Assembly: GCF_014158035.1 (NCBI RefSeq)
Contig: NZ_JACFXW010000001.1
Location: 2,737,501 to 2,801,500, forward strand
Direction: 5' to 3'
DNA length: 64,000 nt
Origin: Rhizobium sp. G21
Lineage (GTDB): Bacteria; Pseudomonadota; Alphaproteobacteria; Rhizobiales; Rhizobiaceae
Position numbers and translations under genes: made by a program. Shown here piece after piece: positions 28,538 to 35,699 of this stretch. Positions within the stretch are counted from its first letter, which is position 1. Each line of letters starts with the position of its first letter. The notes beneath the pieces are model-generated. The model saw only the letters and a list, made by a program, of their open reading frames with translations, did not search any database and was not told the origin of the DNA.

Positions 28538-29443
28538 TCAGGCCGCCTTGTCGTGATCCCAGAAATAGACGGTGGCCGGCTCGGGCTCCCAGACGCGGGC
28601 GTTCTCGATGCCCGGCAGATTGACGAGCGCGCGGTATTCCGAGCCGAAGGCGACATACCGGTCGGTCTCGGCCATCACGGCGGGCTTGCAGGCGATGGGA
28701 TCGCGCACCACGCCGAAGCCGGACTTGGTGCCGACCACGAAAGTGAAGAAGCCGTCGAGATCGTCGAGCGCGCCGGTCAGCGCCTCGCCGAGATCCTTGC
28801 CCTTGGCCATTTCGGCGGTGAGATAGGCGGCGGCGACTTCGGAATCGTTCTGTGTTTCGAAACGCATGCCTTCGCGGATCAGTTCGCGGCGGAGATTGTT
28901 GTGGTTCGAGAGCGAGCCGTTATGCACCAGGCACTGGTCCGGCCCGGTCGAGAAGGGATGGGCGCCGAGCGTGGTCACCGCGCTTTCGGTCGCCATGCGG
29001 GTATGGCCGATGCCATGCGTGCCCTTCATGGCGCGGACGCCGAAGCGGGCGACGACATCCTTGGGCAGGCCGACTTCCTTGTAGATCTCGACGCTTTCGC
29101 CCGACCCCATCAGCCGGATGTCCGGACGGATCTCGGCGAGAATCTCGCGCATGCGCGGCAAGTCGGCCTGATCCACCTCGATAACTGCATGCGTGCTCTT
29201 GCGTTCGACGGAAGCGCCGACGCCAGCTTTGGCGAGATCGGCGTCGAGGCCCGCGAAATCCGTCTCCGGCGATGCCGATTGCACCGTGATTTTCGCCTTG
29301 CCGCCTTCCGCGCCGCCATAGATCGCGATGCCGGCCGAATCGGGGCCGCGATCGGTCATGGTGATCAGCATGTCCGAGAGCAGCGCGCCGAGTTCGGGCT
29401 CCAGGCTTTTGTCTTTGATGAAGAGGCCAACAATGCCGCACAT
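28538..29443 (-). CDS. glxB: Class II glutamine amidotransferase subunit (GlxB/MgsA)
   Basis: The 301-residue protein begins MCGIVGLFIKDKSLEP; Cys2 is the nucleophile of class II (Ntn) amidotransferases once Met1 is removed. Further signs are GIGHTRMATESAVTTLGAHP and CLVHNGSLSNHNNLRREL, the glutamine-binding and oxyanion parts. It would release ammonia from glutamine or, in MgsA, process gamma-glutamylmethylamide. It leads the glxB-glxC-glxD-osmC-glnT transcript and lies 75 bases after the XRE-cupin gene. Confidence 0.87.
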   Translation of the reverse strand: MCGIVGLFIKDKSLEPELGALLSDMLITMTDRGPDSAGIAIYGGAEGGKAKITVQSASPETDFAGLDADLAKAGVGASVERKSTHAVIEVDQADLPRMREILAEIRPDIRLMGSGESVEIYKEVGLPKDVVARFGVRAMKGTHGIGHTRMATESAVTTLGAHPFSTGPDQCLVHNGSLSNHNNLRRELIREGMRFETQNDSEVAAAYLTAEMAKGKDLGEALTGALDDLDGFFTFVVGTKSGFGVVRDPIACKPAVMAETDRYVAFGSEYRALVNLPGIENARVWEPEPATVYFWDHDKAA

Positions 29444-29518
29444 GGGTTTATTCTCCAGTTCCTACGCCTGGACAAATATCACCCACATGAAATTAGTTCA
29501 ACTGTTATGAAAGATATT

Positions 29519-30181
29519 TTACCGGCGTCCGCGCGCTTTTTCCGGGTAGGAGATGATTGACAGATAACGCGCCGGCAGTTTCACGAGAACCTCGGGTCCA
29601 TGTGGCGCATCGGCGTCGAAAAACAGGCTGTCGCCGGGAGTCATCGGATAGAGTTTGTCGCCGTGGCGGTAGTGGACTTCGCCTTCAAGCATATAGAGAA
29701 ATTCGAGCCCCTCATGCTGAAAGGTCGGGAAGACGTCGGAATCGGTGGTGAGCGTGATCAGATAGGGCTCGACCACGACGCCGGACGTGTTGTTGCCGAT
29801 ATGGCCGAGCAGATTGTACTGGTGGCCGGCGCGCGTTCCGCGTCGCTCCAACTCCACGCCTTCGCCCGCCTTGACGAACATCGCATTGCGACTTTCCTCG
29901 AAGCGCCGGAAGAATGCGGTGACCGGAACGCCCAGCGCTTGAGCCAGGGATTGCAGCGTGGTCAGCGACGGCGACGTGTTGCCGTTCTCGATCTTGGAGA
30001 GCATGCCGAGCGAGATCCCGGTGGCGCTGGCGAGATCCGAGCCGGTGATGCCGAGCTTCTTGCGCAGTGTGCGGACTTCATGGCCGATGGCCCGCTCCAG
30101 ATTGTTTTCCCGCGCATCCTCGCGCACGGCATGCGGGTTTTGGAACGGCAGGCCGTCATGGCCAGCTTCGACTGTCGTCAT
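29519..30181 (-). CDS. XRE-family regulator with cupin sensor domain
   Basis: The 220-residue protein has an HTH (about 31-86: SDLASATGISLGMLSKIENG, clear XRE signature) followed by a cupin domain (about 120-215; HEGLEFLYMLEGEVHYRHG holds the metal-binding motif). Such regulators control amine and one-carbon pathways. It is upstream of glxB on the same strand and likely controls that operon. TTTCCTG (30199-30205) and CAGGAA (30222-30227) form an inverted repeat just before its start, a possible operator. Confidence 0.85.
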   Translation of the reverse strand: MTTVEAGHDGLPFQNPHAVREDARENNLERAIGHEVRTLRKKLGITGSDLASATGISLGMLSKIENGNTSPSLTTLQSLAQALGVPVTAFFRRFEESRNAMFVKAGEGVELERRGTRAGHQYNLLGHIGNNTSGVVVEPYLITLTTDSDVFPTFQHEGLEFLYMLEGEVHYRHGDKLYPMTPGDSLFFDADAPHGPEVLVKLPARYLSIISYPEKARGRR

Positions 30182-30254
30182 TCTCTGCGCTTTCCGAATT
30201 TCCTGATGGGAAAAATCTTAACAGGAATACGCCGCCACAGGAAAGAGGTTTTGG

Positions 30255-31229
30255 TTATTTTCGCATGTTGCTCGGGCTCTCGCCATAGAGCCTTCGGAAG
30301 GCGCGCGAGAATTGCGAGGCGCCGGAAAAGCCGCAGGCCAGCGCGATCTCGGAGATCTTCATGGGGCTTTGCCGGAGCAGCGACCGGCCGTGCTCCAGTC
30401 GGATGCGCAGATATTCTTGCTGAAAGCTGGCGTTGAGATGGGCGGCGAACAGCCGGTCGAGATGGCGTTCGGATACGCCGGCGAGCGCTGCGAACTCCGC
30501 CCGGCTCGCCGGCTCTTCAATCGAGGTTTCCATTCGCTCGAGCACGGCGATCAGCCCCGCATGGCGTATGCCGTAGCGCGCCGTCACCGACGACCGTTGC
30601 GGGCTGGTGGGCGGATCGACATGCCGATGCAGGAACCAGTCGCTGACCGCCCGCGCAAAATCCGGACCGTGTCGATCCTCGATCAGCGAATGCATGAGGT
30701 CGAGCGGGGCGACGCCGCCGCCGCAGGTGATCCGGTCGCGATCGATCACGAAGCGCACCCGCTCCGGCACCAGGTTGGGCCAGCGCTCGATCAACGCGGC
30801 GGCATACTCCCAATGCACGGTGAAACGACGTCCGGCCAAGAGGCCCGCCGCCGCGAGCAGAAGCGGGCCGCCTGAAATGCCGCCCAGCGCCAGACCCGAC
30901 CGGGCCATCCGTCTGAAGAACGCCGTCAGCTGCGCATTGGCGAGATAACGGGCCGGATCGCCGCCGGCCACCACGAGAAGCATGTCGAGTTCACTCGCCT
31001 CGCGCGGCAGCGGCTCGACCGGGGCAAGCACGCCCACGGAGGATTCCGCCATGTCGGTTTCCGCGCCGAAAAAGCGCAACTCGAACAATATTTTGCCGGC
31101 TAAGAGATTGGCGGCGCGCAGCGGTTCCACCGCCGAGGCGAAGGACATCAGAGCGTAACCCGGCAGCAACAGAAAGCCGACCCGGTAGGGCTCGGCGCTC
31201 TTGTTGCCGTGGGCGCCGCGCGCCGTCAC
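30255..31229 (-). CDS. GlxA-type AraC regulator (DJ-1/PfpI plus HTH)
   Basis: This 324-residue protein has an N-terminal DJ-1/PfpI-like domain (about 15-190; YRVGFLLLPGYALMSFASAV) without an evident catalytic Cys, and a C-terminal AraC domain (about 220-320; SERHLDRLFAAHLNAS, ISEIALACGFSGASQFSRAF). Such regulators respond to amines and one-carbon compounds (GbdR, GlxA and ArgR-like). Its start overlaps the stop of the cyclic-nucleotide-domain gene by four bases. Its place beside glxBCD suggests the glxA of rhizobia. Target genes are not shown. Confidence 0.84.
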   Translation of the reverse strand: MTARGAHGNKSAEPYRVGFLLLPGYALMSFASAVEPLRAANLLAGKILFELRFFGAETDMAESSVGVLAPVEPLPREASELDMLLVVAGGDPARYLANAQLTAFFRRMARSGLALGGISGGPLLLAAAGLLAGRRFTVHWEYAAALIERWPNLVPERVRFVIDRDRITCGGGVAPLDLMHSLIEDRHGPDFARAVSDWFLHRHVDPPTSPQRSSVTARYGIRHAGLIAVLERMETSIEEPASRAEFAALAGVSERHLDRLFAAHLNASFQQEYLRIRLEHGRSLLRQSPMKISEIALACGFSGASQFSRAFRRLYGESPSNMRK

Positions 31230-31681
31230 GTGAGCCTCGACGACAGGGCCTCCAGATCGGCGGCGAGCTTCGTGAAGTTCTCGCGCAGGCGTTGCTGCAG
31301 CGATACCGCCACCTCCGGATATTCTTCCAGCATGCGGTGAAACAGCGCCCGGGAGATACGGATCACTTCGCTGGCTTCGGCCGCGACGGCGGAGAACTGC
31401 CGCTCGACCTCGGCGACCATGGCGATTTCGGTCAGCATCGAGCCGGGTCCGGCTTCGCCGGTCTTGTGCTCGCCGCGCGAGGGCGAATAGCGCACGAGGT
31501 CGATACGCCCCGCCGTCACCACATAGGCGCCGTCGGCGGCCTCGCCCTGGCGAAACAGGATGCGGCCCGGCTCTATGCGGCGGCGCTCGGCGCCGAAGGC
31601 CAGAAGGCGCAGATGGTCCTCGCTCAGATCCCGGAAGATCGAGAGACGCTGAAACAGCGCGATATCGTCCTTGAGCGCCAA
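31226..31681 (-). CDS. Single-domain cyclic nucleotide-binding protein
   Basis: The 151-residue protein is a Crp/Fnr-type effector domain without a DNA-binding part. The cAMP-domain core GRILFRQGEAADGAYVVTAG and IAMVAEVERQFSAVA are visible, but the usual Arg of the phosphate-binding cassette is less clear, so nucleotide binding is uncertain. It lies 13 bases after the response-regulator gene and overlaps the GlxA-type gene. It may modulate either partner by protein contact; this is a guess from context. Confidence 0.8.
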   Translation of the reverse strand: MALKDDIALFQRLSIFRDLSEDHLRLLAFGAERRRIEPGRILFRQGEAADGAYVVTAGRIDLVRYSPSRGEHKTGEAGPGSMLTEIAMVAEVERQFSAVAAEASEVIRISRALFHRMLEEYPEVAVSLQQRLRENFTKLAADLEALSSRLT

Positions 31682-31694
31682 AGCCTGTCCTGCC

Positions 31695-32378
31695 TTACGG
31701 AATGATCTTGTAGCCGCCGTTCTCGGTCACGAGAATTTCGGCGTTGGAGGGGTCACGCTCGATCTTCTGGCGCAGGCGGTAGACATGCGTTTCCAGCGTA
31801 TGGGTGGTGACGCCGGAATTGTAGCCCCAGACCTCTTCCAGCAATTCGTCGCGGCTGACCGATTTCTGCCCGGCGCGGAAGAGATAGCGAATGATCGCCG
31901 CTTCCTTCTCCGTCAGCCGGATCTTCTTGCCGTCCTGGTCGGTCAGCAGCTTCTGCGCCGGCTTGAACAGGTAGGGGCCGACATTGAAAGTCGCGTCCTC
32001 GCTCTGTTCGTACTGTCTCAGCTGGGCGCGGATGCGGGCGAGCAATACGGCGAAGCGGAAGGGCTTGGTGACATAGTCGTTGGCGCCGGCTTCCAGTCCC
32101 AGGATCGTGTCGGCGTCGGTGTCGTGACCGGTCAGCATGATGATCGGGCTCTTGAAGCCGTTCTTGCGCAGCAGCTTCACCGCCTCGCGGCCATCCATGT
32201 CGGGCAGGCCGACATCCATGATCAGGAGGTCTATCTGTTCGGAACGGGCTGTCTGGATGCCCTTGGTCGCGCTTGCTTCTTCGACGACGCGGAATTCCTC
32301 GTAGAGCGACAATTGTTCGACGAGCGCTTCGCGCAGGTCCTGGTCGTCATCCACGAGAAGAAGATTGCGGGCGTTCAT
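31695..32378 (-). CDS. OmpR-family response regulator, CenR-like
   Basis: The 227-residue protein has a receiver domain (acidic pair Asp10-Asp11, phospho-acceptor Asp55 in LLIMDVGLPD, Lys in YVTKPF) and a winged-helix C-terminus (LTEKEAAIIRYLFRAGQKSV, HVYRLRQKIE). It resembles the alphaproteobacterial envelope regulator CenR, without a kinase gene beside it, as usual for CenR. A divergent L,D-transpeptidase gene lies 146 bases away and may be a target. The CenR naming is tentative. Confidence 0.82.
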   Translation of the reverse strand: MNARNLLLVDDDQDLREALVEQLSLYEEFRVVEEASATKGIQTARSEQIDLLIMDVGLPDMDGREAVKLLRKNGFKSPIIMLTGHDTDADTILGLEAGANDYVTKPFRFAVLLARIRAQLRQYEQSEDATFNVGPYLFKPAQKLLTDQDGKKIRLTEKEAAIIRYLFRAGQKSVSRDELLEEVWGYNSGVTTHTLETHVYRLRQKIERDPSNAEILVTENGGYKIIP

Positions 32379-32524
32379 GGCGTCGTTCTCTCATTTGCAA
32401 CGAGTCAATCGATTGGTATGTCAGAATACGCAGCGAGGGCAAGGCCAGGGCGATTCCACCCCTTCCTAGCTTCTGAAAAAACATCACCTGCAACACAATT
32501 CTCTGAAAATAGCGTCCGGAGGCG

Positions 32525-33057
32525 ATGATGCCAGCAAAACCGCTCCCCGAGATCATCGTGCGTCCCGCTCCCGGCGATCGGCGGCGCGCCATCGTCCAGG
32601 CGGGCTCTCTGACCTTTCGCGCCGCGCTCGGCCGCTCGGGTCGGTCGAGCCGCAAGCGCGAAGGCGATGGCGCGACGCCGATCGCCGCGATGCGGATCCT
32701 CTACGGCTTCTATCGTCGCGATCATGGCGCCCCTCCGCGCTCCCTGCTGAAGCTCATCCCCATCCGGCGCTGGATGCTGTGGTGCGATGCGCCGGGGGAC
32801 GCCAATTACAACCGCCCGGTCCGGATCCCTTTCGGCAAGAGCCATGAGGCGCTGACGCGCGACGACAGTCTCTATGACATCTGCCTCGTGCTCGACTGGA
32901 ATATGAGCGAGCGGAAGCAGGGCGCGGGCTCCGCGATCTTTTTCATCTCGCTCGTCCCGGCTACACGCCCACCGAAGGCTGCGTGGCGATCGACAGGCGC
33001 GACATGGAGCGGCTTCTGCAGCTGATCGGACCGGAGACGGTGTTGCGCGTGCTTTGA
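32525..33057 (+). CDS. L,D-transpeptidase (YkuD domain), frame break
   Basis: The reconstructed 177-residue protein is a small YkuD-domain enzyme of the kind that makes 3-3 crosslinks in peptidoglycan or anchors lipoproteins. The frame breaks in a run of five T (32939-32943). Adding one base yields FFHLARPGYTPTEGCVAI, which holds the YkuD His and the catalytic Cys, and the frame then ends at 33057. As written, the frame stops at 33025 with a wrong tail. No signal peptide is evident, which is unusual for this family and may mean a start further upstream or a cytoplasmic-facing variant. Confidence 0.82.
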
Positions 33058-33071
33058 CCGGGGTCGAGCGG

Positions 33072-33668
33072 TCAGCTTTTCTTCGCCAGGGATTTCGGCG
33101 TCACGAAAGCCTTGAGGCGGCCCTTGCCCGGCTGGATCGCCGACCAGTCCGCGCCGTCGAAATCGAACACCGCCAACCCCGCGGTCGGATATTTCTCCGC
33201 CAGGCGTTCGGCATGCTCGCCCTCGCGCGACGCCATGAGACGACGGGCGAGATCTTCGAGCCCGGGATTATGGCCGATGATCATCAGGCTCCGGATGGAA
33301 GCATCCGTCTCACGGATCACCGCCAACAACGTGTCCGCGCTCGCTTCATAGATCCTCTCGTCGGTCCGTGCGCCCGCAACGCCCGGCAGCAGTTTTCGCA
33401 CCAGCGACCAGGTGTCCTCCGTGCGCCGCGCCGGAGAGACGAGGATGCGGTCCGGCGCCAATCGACGCTTGGCGAGATAGGCGCCGATCAGGGGCGCGGC
33501 CCGGCGGCCGCGATCGGCCAGGGGTCTGGCGCTATCCTCGACGCCATCGGGCCAAGCGGATTTCGCGTGGCGCAGAAGAATCAGGCGCTTTTCCGGGCGA
33601 CCCGCACGAGCGAGCGGCGATGTTTCAGCGGGAACCTCGGTCATGGGTCGATCGTTTGTCGCTGCCAC
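33072..33668 (-). CDS. SixA-type histidine phosphatase
   Basis: The 198-residue protein belongs to the histidine phosphatase clan. The catalytic motif is LILLRHAKSAWPDG with the Arg-His pair, and a second His is in LMIIGHNPGLEDLARRL. SixA-type enzymes dephosphorylate phospho-His in phosphorelays or phosphotransferase proteins. It converges with the L,D-transpeptidase and diverges from the aldo/keto reductase. The target is unknown. Confidence 0.85.
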   Translation of the reverse strand: MAATNDRPMTEVPAETSPLARAGRPEKRLILLRHAKSAWPDGVEDSARPLADRGRRAAPLIGAYLAKRRLAPDRILVSPARRTEDTWSLVRKLLPGVAGARTDERIYEASADTLLAVIRETDASIRSLMIIGHNPGLEDLARRLMASREGEHAERLAEKYPTAGLAVFDFDGADWSAIQPGKGRLKAFVTPKSLAKKS

Positions 33669-33789
33669 TGGTTGGTTTGCCGGAAATAAAGCCTATATCG
33701 TGACGCGCGGCAAGGCGGGCGCGCTCGCGCCGCCGAGATCCGCTTTCCCGGCGGCGGACAGGTCCGGCGCATGAGGCAAGGAGAACGAG

Positions 33790-34619
33790 ATGACGCACAA
33801 TCCCCTTATGACATTGAATGACGGCGCGAAGATCCCGCAGATCGGGCTCGGCGTCTGGCAGACGCCGAACGACGGCGCGGCGGACGCGGTGCGCACCGCC
33901 ATCGAGGCCGGCTATCGTCATGTCGATACCGCGGCGATCTATGAAAACGAACAGGGCGTCGGCGACGGCATACGCCAATCCGGTCTGCCGCGCAGCGAGC
34001 TCTTCCTCACCACCAAGCTCTGGAACGACCGGCAGGGCTATGACAGCGCGCTCCGCGCCTTCGACGAAAGCCTGAAGCGGCTGAAGACCGATTATGTCGA
34101 TCTCTATCTGATCCACTGGCCGTCGCCGCATCGCGGTCAATATGTCGAGGCCTGGAGGGCGCTGGCGCGCCTGAAGGAAGAGGGCCGGGCGCGCTCGATC
34201 GGCGTTTCCAATTTCGCAGCCGAACATCTCGACCGCATCATCGCCGAAACCGGCGTCACCCCGTGCTCAACCAGATCGAGTTGCATCCGGATTTCCAGCA
34301 GAAGGCGTTGCGCGAAAAACACGCCTCACTCGGCGTCGCGACCGAATCCTGGAGCCCGCTCGGCCAGGGCGCACTGCTGGATCATCCCGTCATCGCCGCG
34401 ATCGCCGAAAAGCACGGCCGCAGCGCCGCCCAGGTAATCATCCGCTGGCACATCCAGTCCGGGCTGATCGTTATCCCTAAATCCGTCACGCCGAGCCGAA
34501 TCGCTGAAAACATTCAGGTCTTCGATTTTGTCCTCGATGATTCGGACGTGGCGAAACTCCTCGATCTGGATTCGCCGGCGGCGCGAATCGGTCCCGATCC
34601 GATCACTGCGACGTTTTGA
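33790..34619 (+). CDS. Aldo/keto reductase (frame break)
   Basis: The reconstructed 276-residue protein is an NADPH-dependent aldo/keto reductase of the 2,5-diketo-gluconate reductase type. Motifs are GYRHVDTAAIYENEQGVG (catalytic Asp and Tyr), LTTKLWNDRQGY (catalytic Lys), LIHWPSP (His), and VIPKSVTPSRIAEN for the cofactor. The frame breaks at 34259-34263; one added base gives TGVTPVLNQIELHP, as expected. As written the first part reads on to 34437. The natural substrate is not known. Confidence 0.88.
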
Positions 34620-35062
34620 CGAATTTTAGCCTGAGAGCAGCCGGGCAGGCCCGTCGAAAGGCGGCGTCTGCCCGCGTCTTTCCGGAATTCGGAAACTTTG
34701 CGAGACGTCGCCTTACGCCTTCGCCTCGTGTTGGCCGGGTGTCAAAGCTCGGGGCGAGACGCCGTTTCCGGGAATGAGCCACGCTCGGTTTTGTGCGGTG
34801 CATAAGAAAAATTGGCTGTTGTTGCAGACGCACAACAGTGCGCCAATTGACCGGTCTCTTCTTCAGTGTGTTCAAGTTCATTGCTGAATCTACTTGCTTT
34901 TCTATGCTTCAGGTAGACGCTTCGCAAATAGTAGGGGCGCGGATTGGGAAAGCATTAATTTTCAGTTTCAAAGATCCTATGATTTTTGCATTTGCATTTT
35001 AGGGATACCTATGCAACTTTCGGCCTGCGTAAACGGCGCTCAAGCAGGAAAAGGGGGCAACG
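34620..35062. other. 443-base non-coding stretch upstream of the RTX gene
   Basis: I find no convincing gene here. The right half (about 34840-35010) is richer in A and T than neighbouring sequence, which fits a promoter region for the RTX gene. A strong ribosome site AGGAAAAGGGGG stands just before the ATG at 35063. Short frames on both strands have no family features. Confidence 0.6.
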
Positions 35063-35584
35063 ATGGCCACACTTAAGGGTAACAACAAAGACAACAAGCT
35101 GAACGGCACCAACAAAGACGACAAGATCTGGGGTAAAGGCGGCAAGGACATCATCAAGGGCAAGGCCGGCGATGACAAGCTGTACGGCGACTCCGGCAAT
35201 GACCAACTGTCCGGCGAAGGCGGCGATGACCGGCTGTTCGGCGGTTCCGGCAATGACAAGCTGTTCGGCGGCGACGGCAATGACGTCCTCGTTGGCGGCT
35301 CGGGCAACGACACCCTCAACGGCGGCGCAGGCAAGGACGATTTCGTCTTCGGCAAGAAGGGCGGCAACGACACGATCACCAAGTTCGAACTTGGCAAGGA
35401 CGTGATCCAGATCGCCAAGGGCGTGGCTGGAATCAAGAAGGTCGGCGACATCCTCAAGCTCGCCAAGGAAACCAAGGGCGGCGACGTCGTGATCAACCTC
35501 GGCAAGGATGGCAAGATCACCATCAAGGACACCGACCTTAAGAAGCTCAAGGACAATCCGGACAAGTTTTTCGACGTCGTCTGA
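35063..35584 (+). CDS. Small lysine-rich RTX calcium-binding protein
   Basis: The 173-residue protein is built around about nine glycine- and aspartate-rich nonapeptide repeats (residues 7-95, such as GGSGNDKLF and GGDGNDVLV). These form a calcium-binding beta-roll after export. No N-terminal signal is present, which fits type I secretion by a C-terminal signal; the last part ends DKFFDVV, a pattern of hydrophobic residues preceded by Asp typical of such signals. Unlike most RTX proteins it is rich in Lys (29 by my count, against about 29 acidic residues). The type I exporter genes lie 3.8 kb downstream. No enzyme domain is seen, so a structural or adhesive role is likely. Confidence 0.85.
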   Translation: MATLKGNNKDNKLNGTNKDDKIWGKGGKDIIKGKAGDDKLYGDSGNDQLSGEGGDDRLFGGSGNDKLFGGDGNDVLVGGSGNDTLNGGAGKDDFVFGKKGGNDTITKFELGKDVIQIAKGVAGIKKVGDILKLAKETKGGDVVINLGKDGKITIKDTDLKKLKDNPDKFFDVV

Positions 35585-35608
35585 GAACGCCGTCAATTCT
35601 CGTCTTGT

Positions 35609-35632
35609 AAAAGGGGCTCTGCCCCCTTTTTT
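35609..35632 (+). terminator. Terminator after the RTX gene
   Basis: AAAAGGGG and CCCCTTTT flank a short loop and are followed by further T. It lies 24 bases after the stop, so the RTX gene may be transcribed alone or attenuated before the downstream operon. Confidence 0.8.
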
Positions 35633-35699
35633 ATTGTGACGGTATTTTATAAATTTCCGTCGGCTTGTGCCCAAGGAAAGCGGAGGCGAGTGAATCAGC

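Noticed and set aside
34793..35076. Small frames upstream of the RTX gene
   Set aside because: Short, unlike any family, without ribosome sites, and in an AT-rich promoter-like stretch.
35080..35350. Repeats as a possible CRISPR array
   Set aside because: The regular repeats encode RTX nonapeptides in one open frame. There are no spacers.
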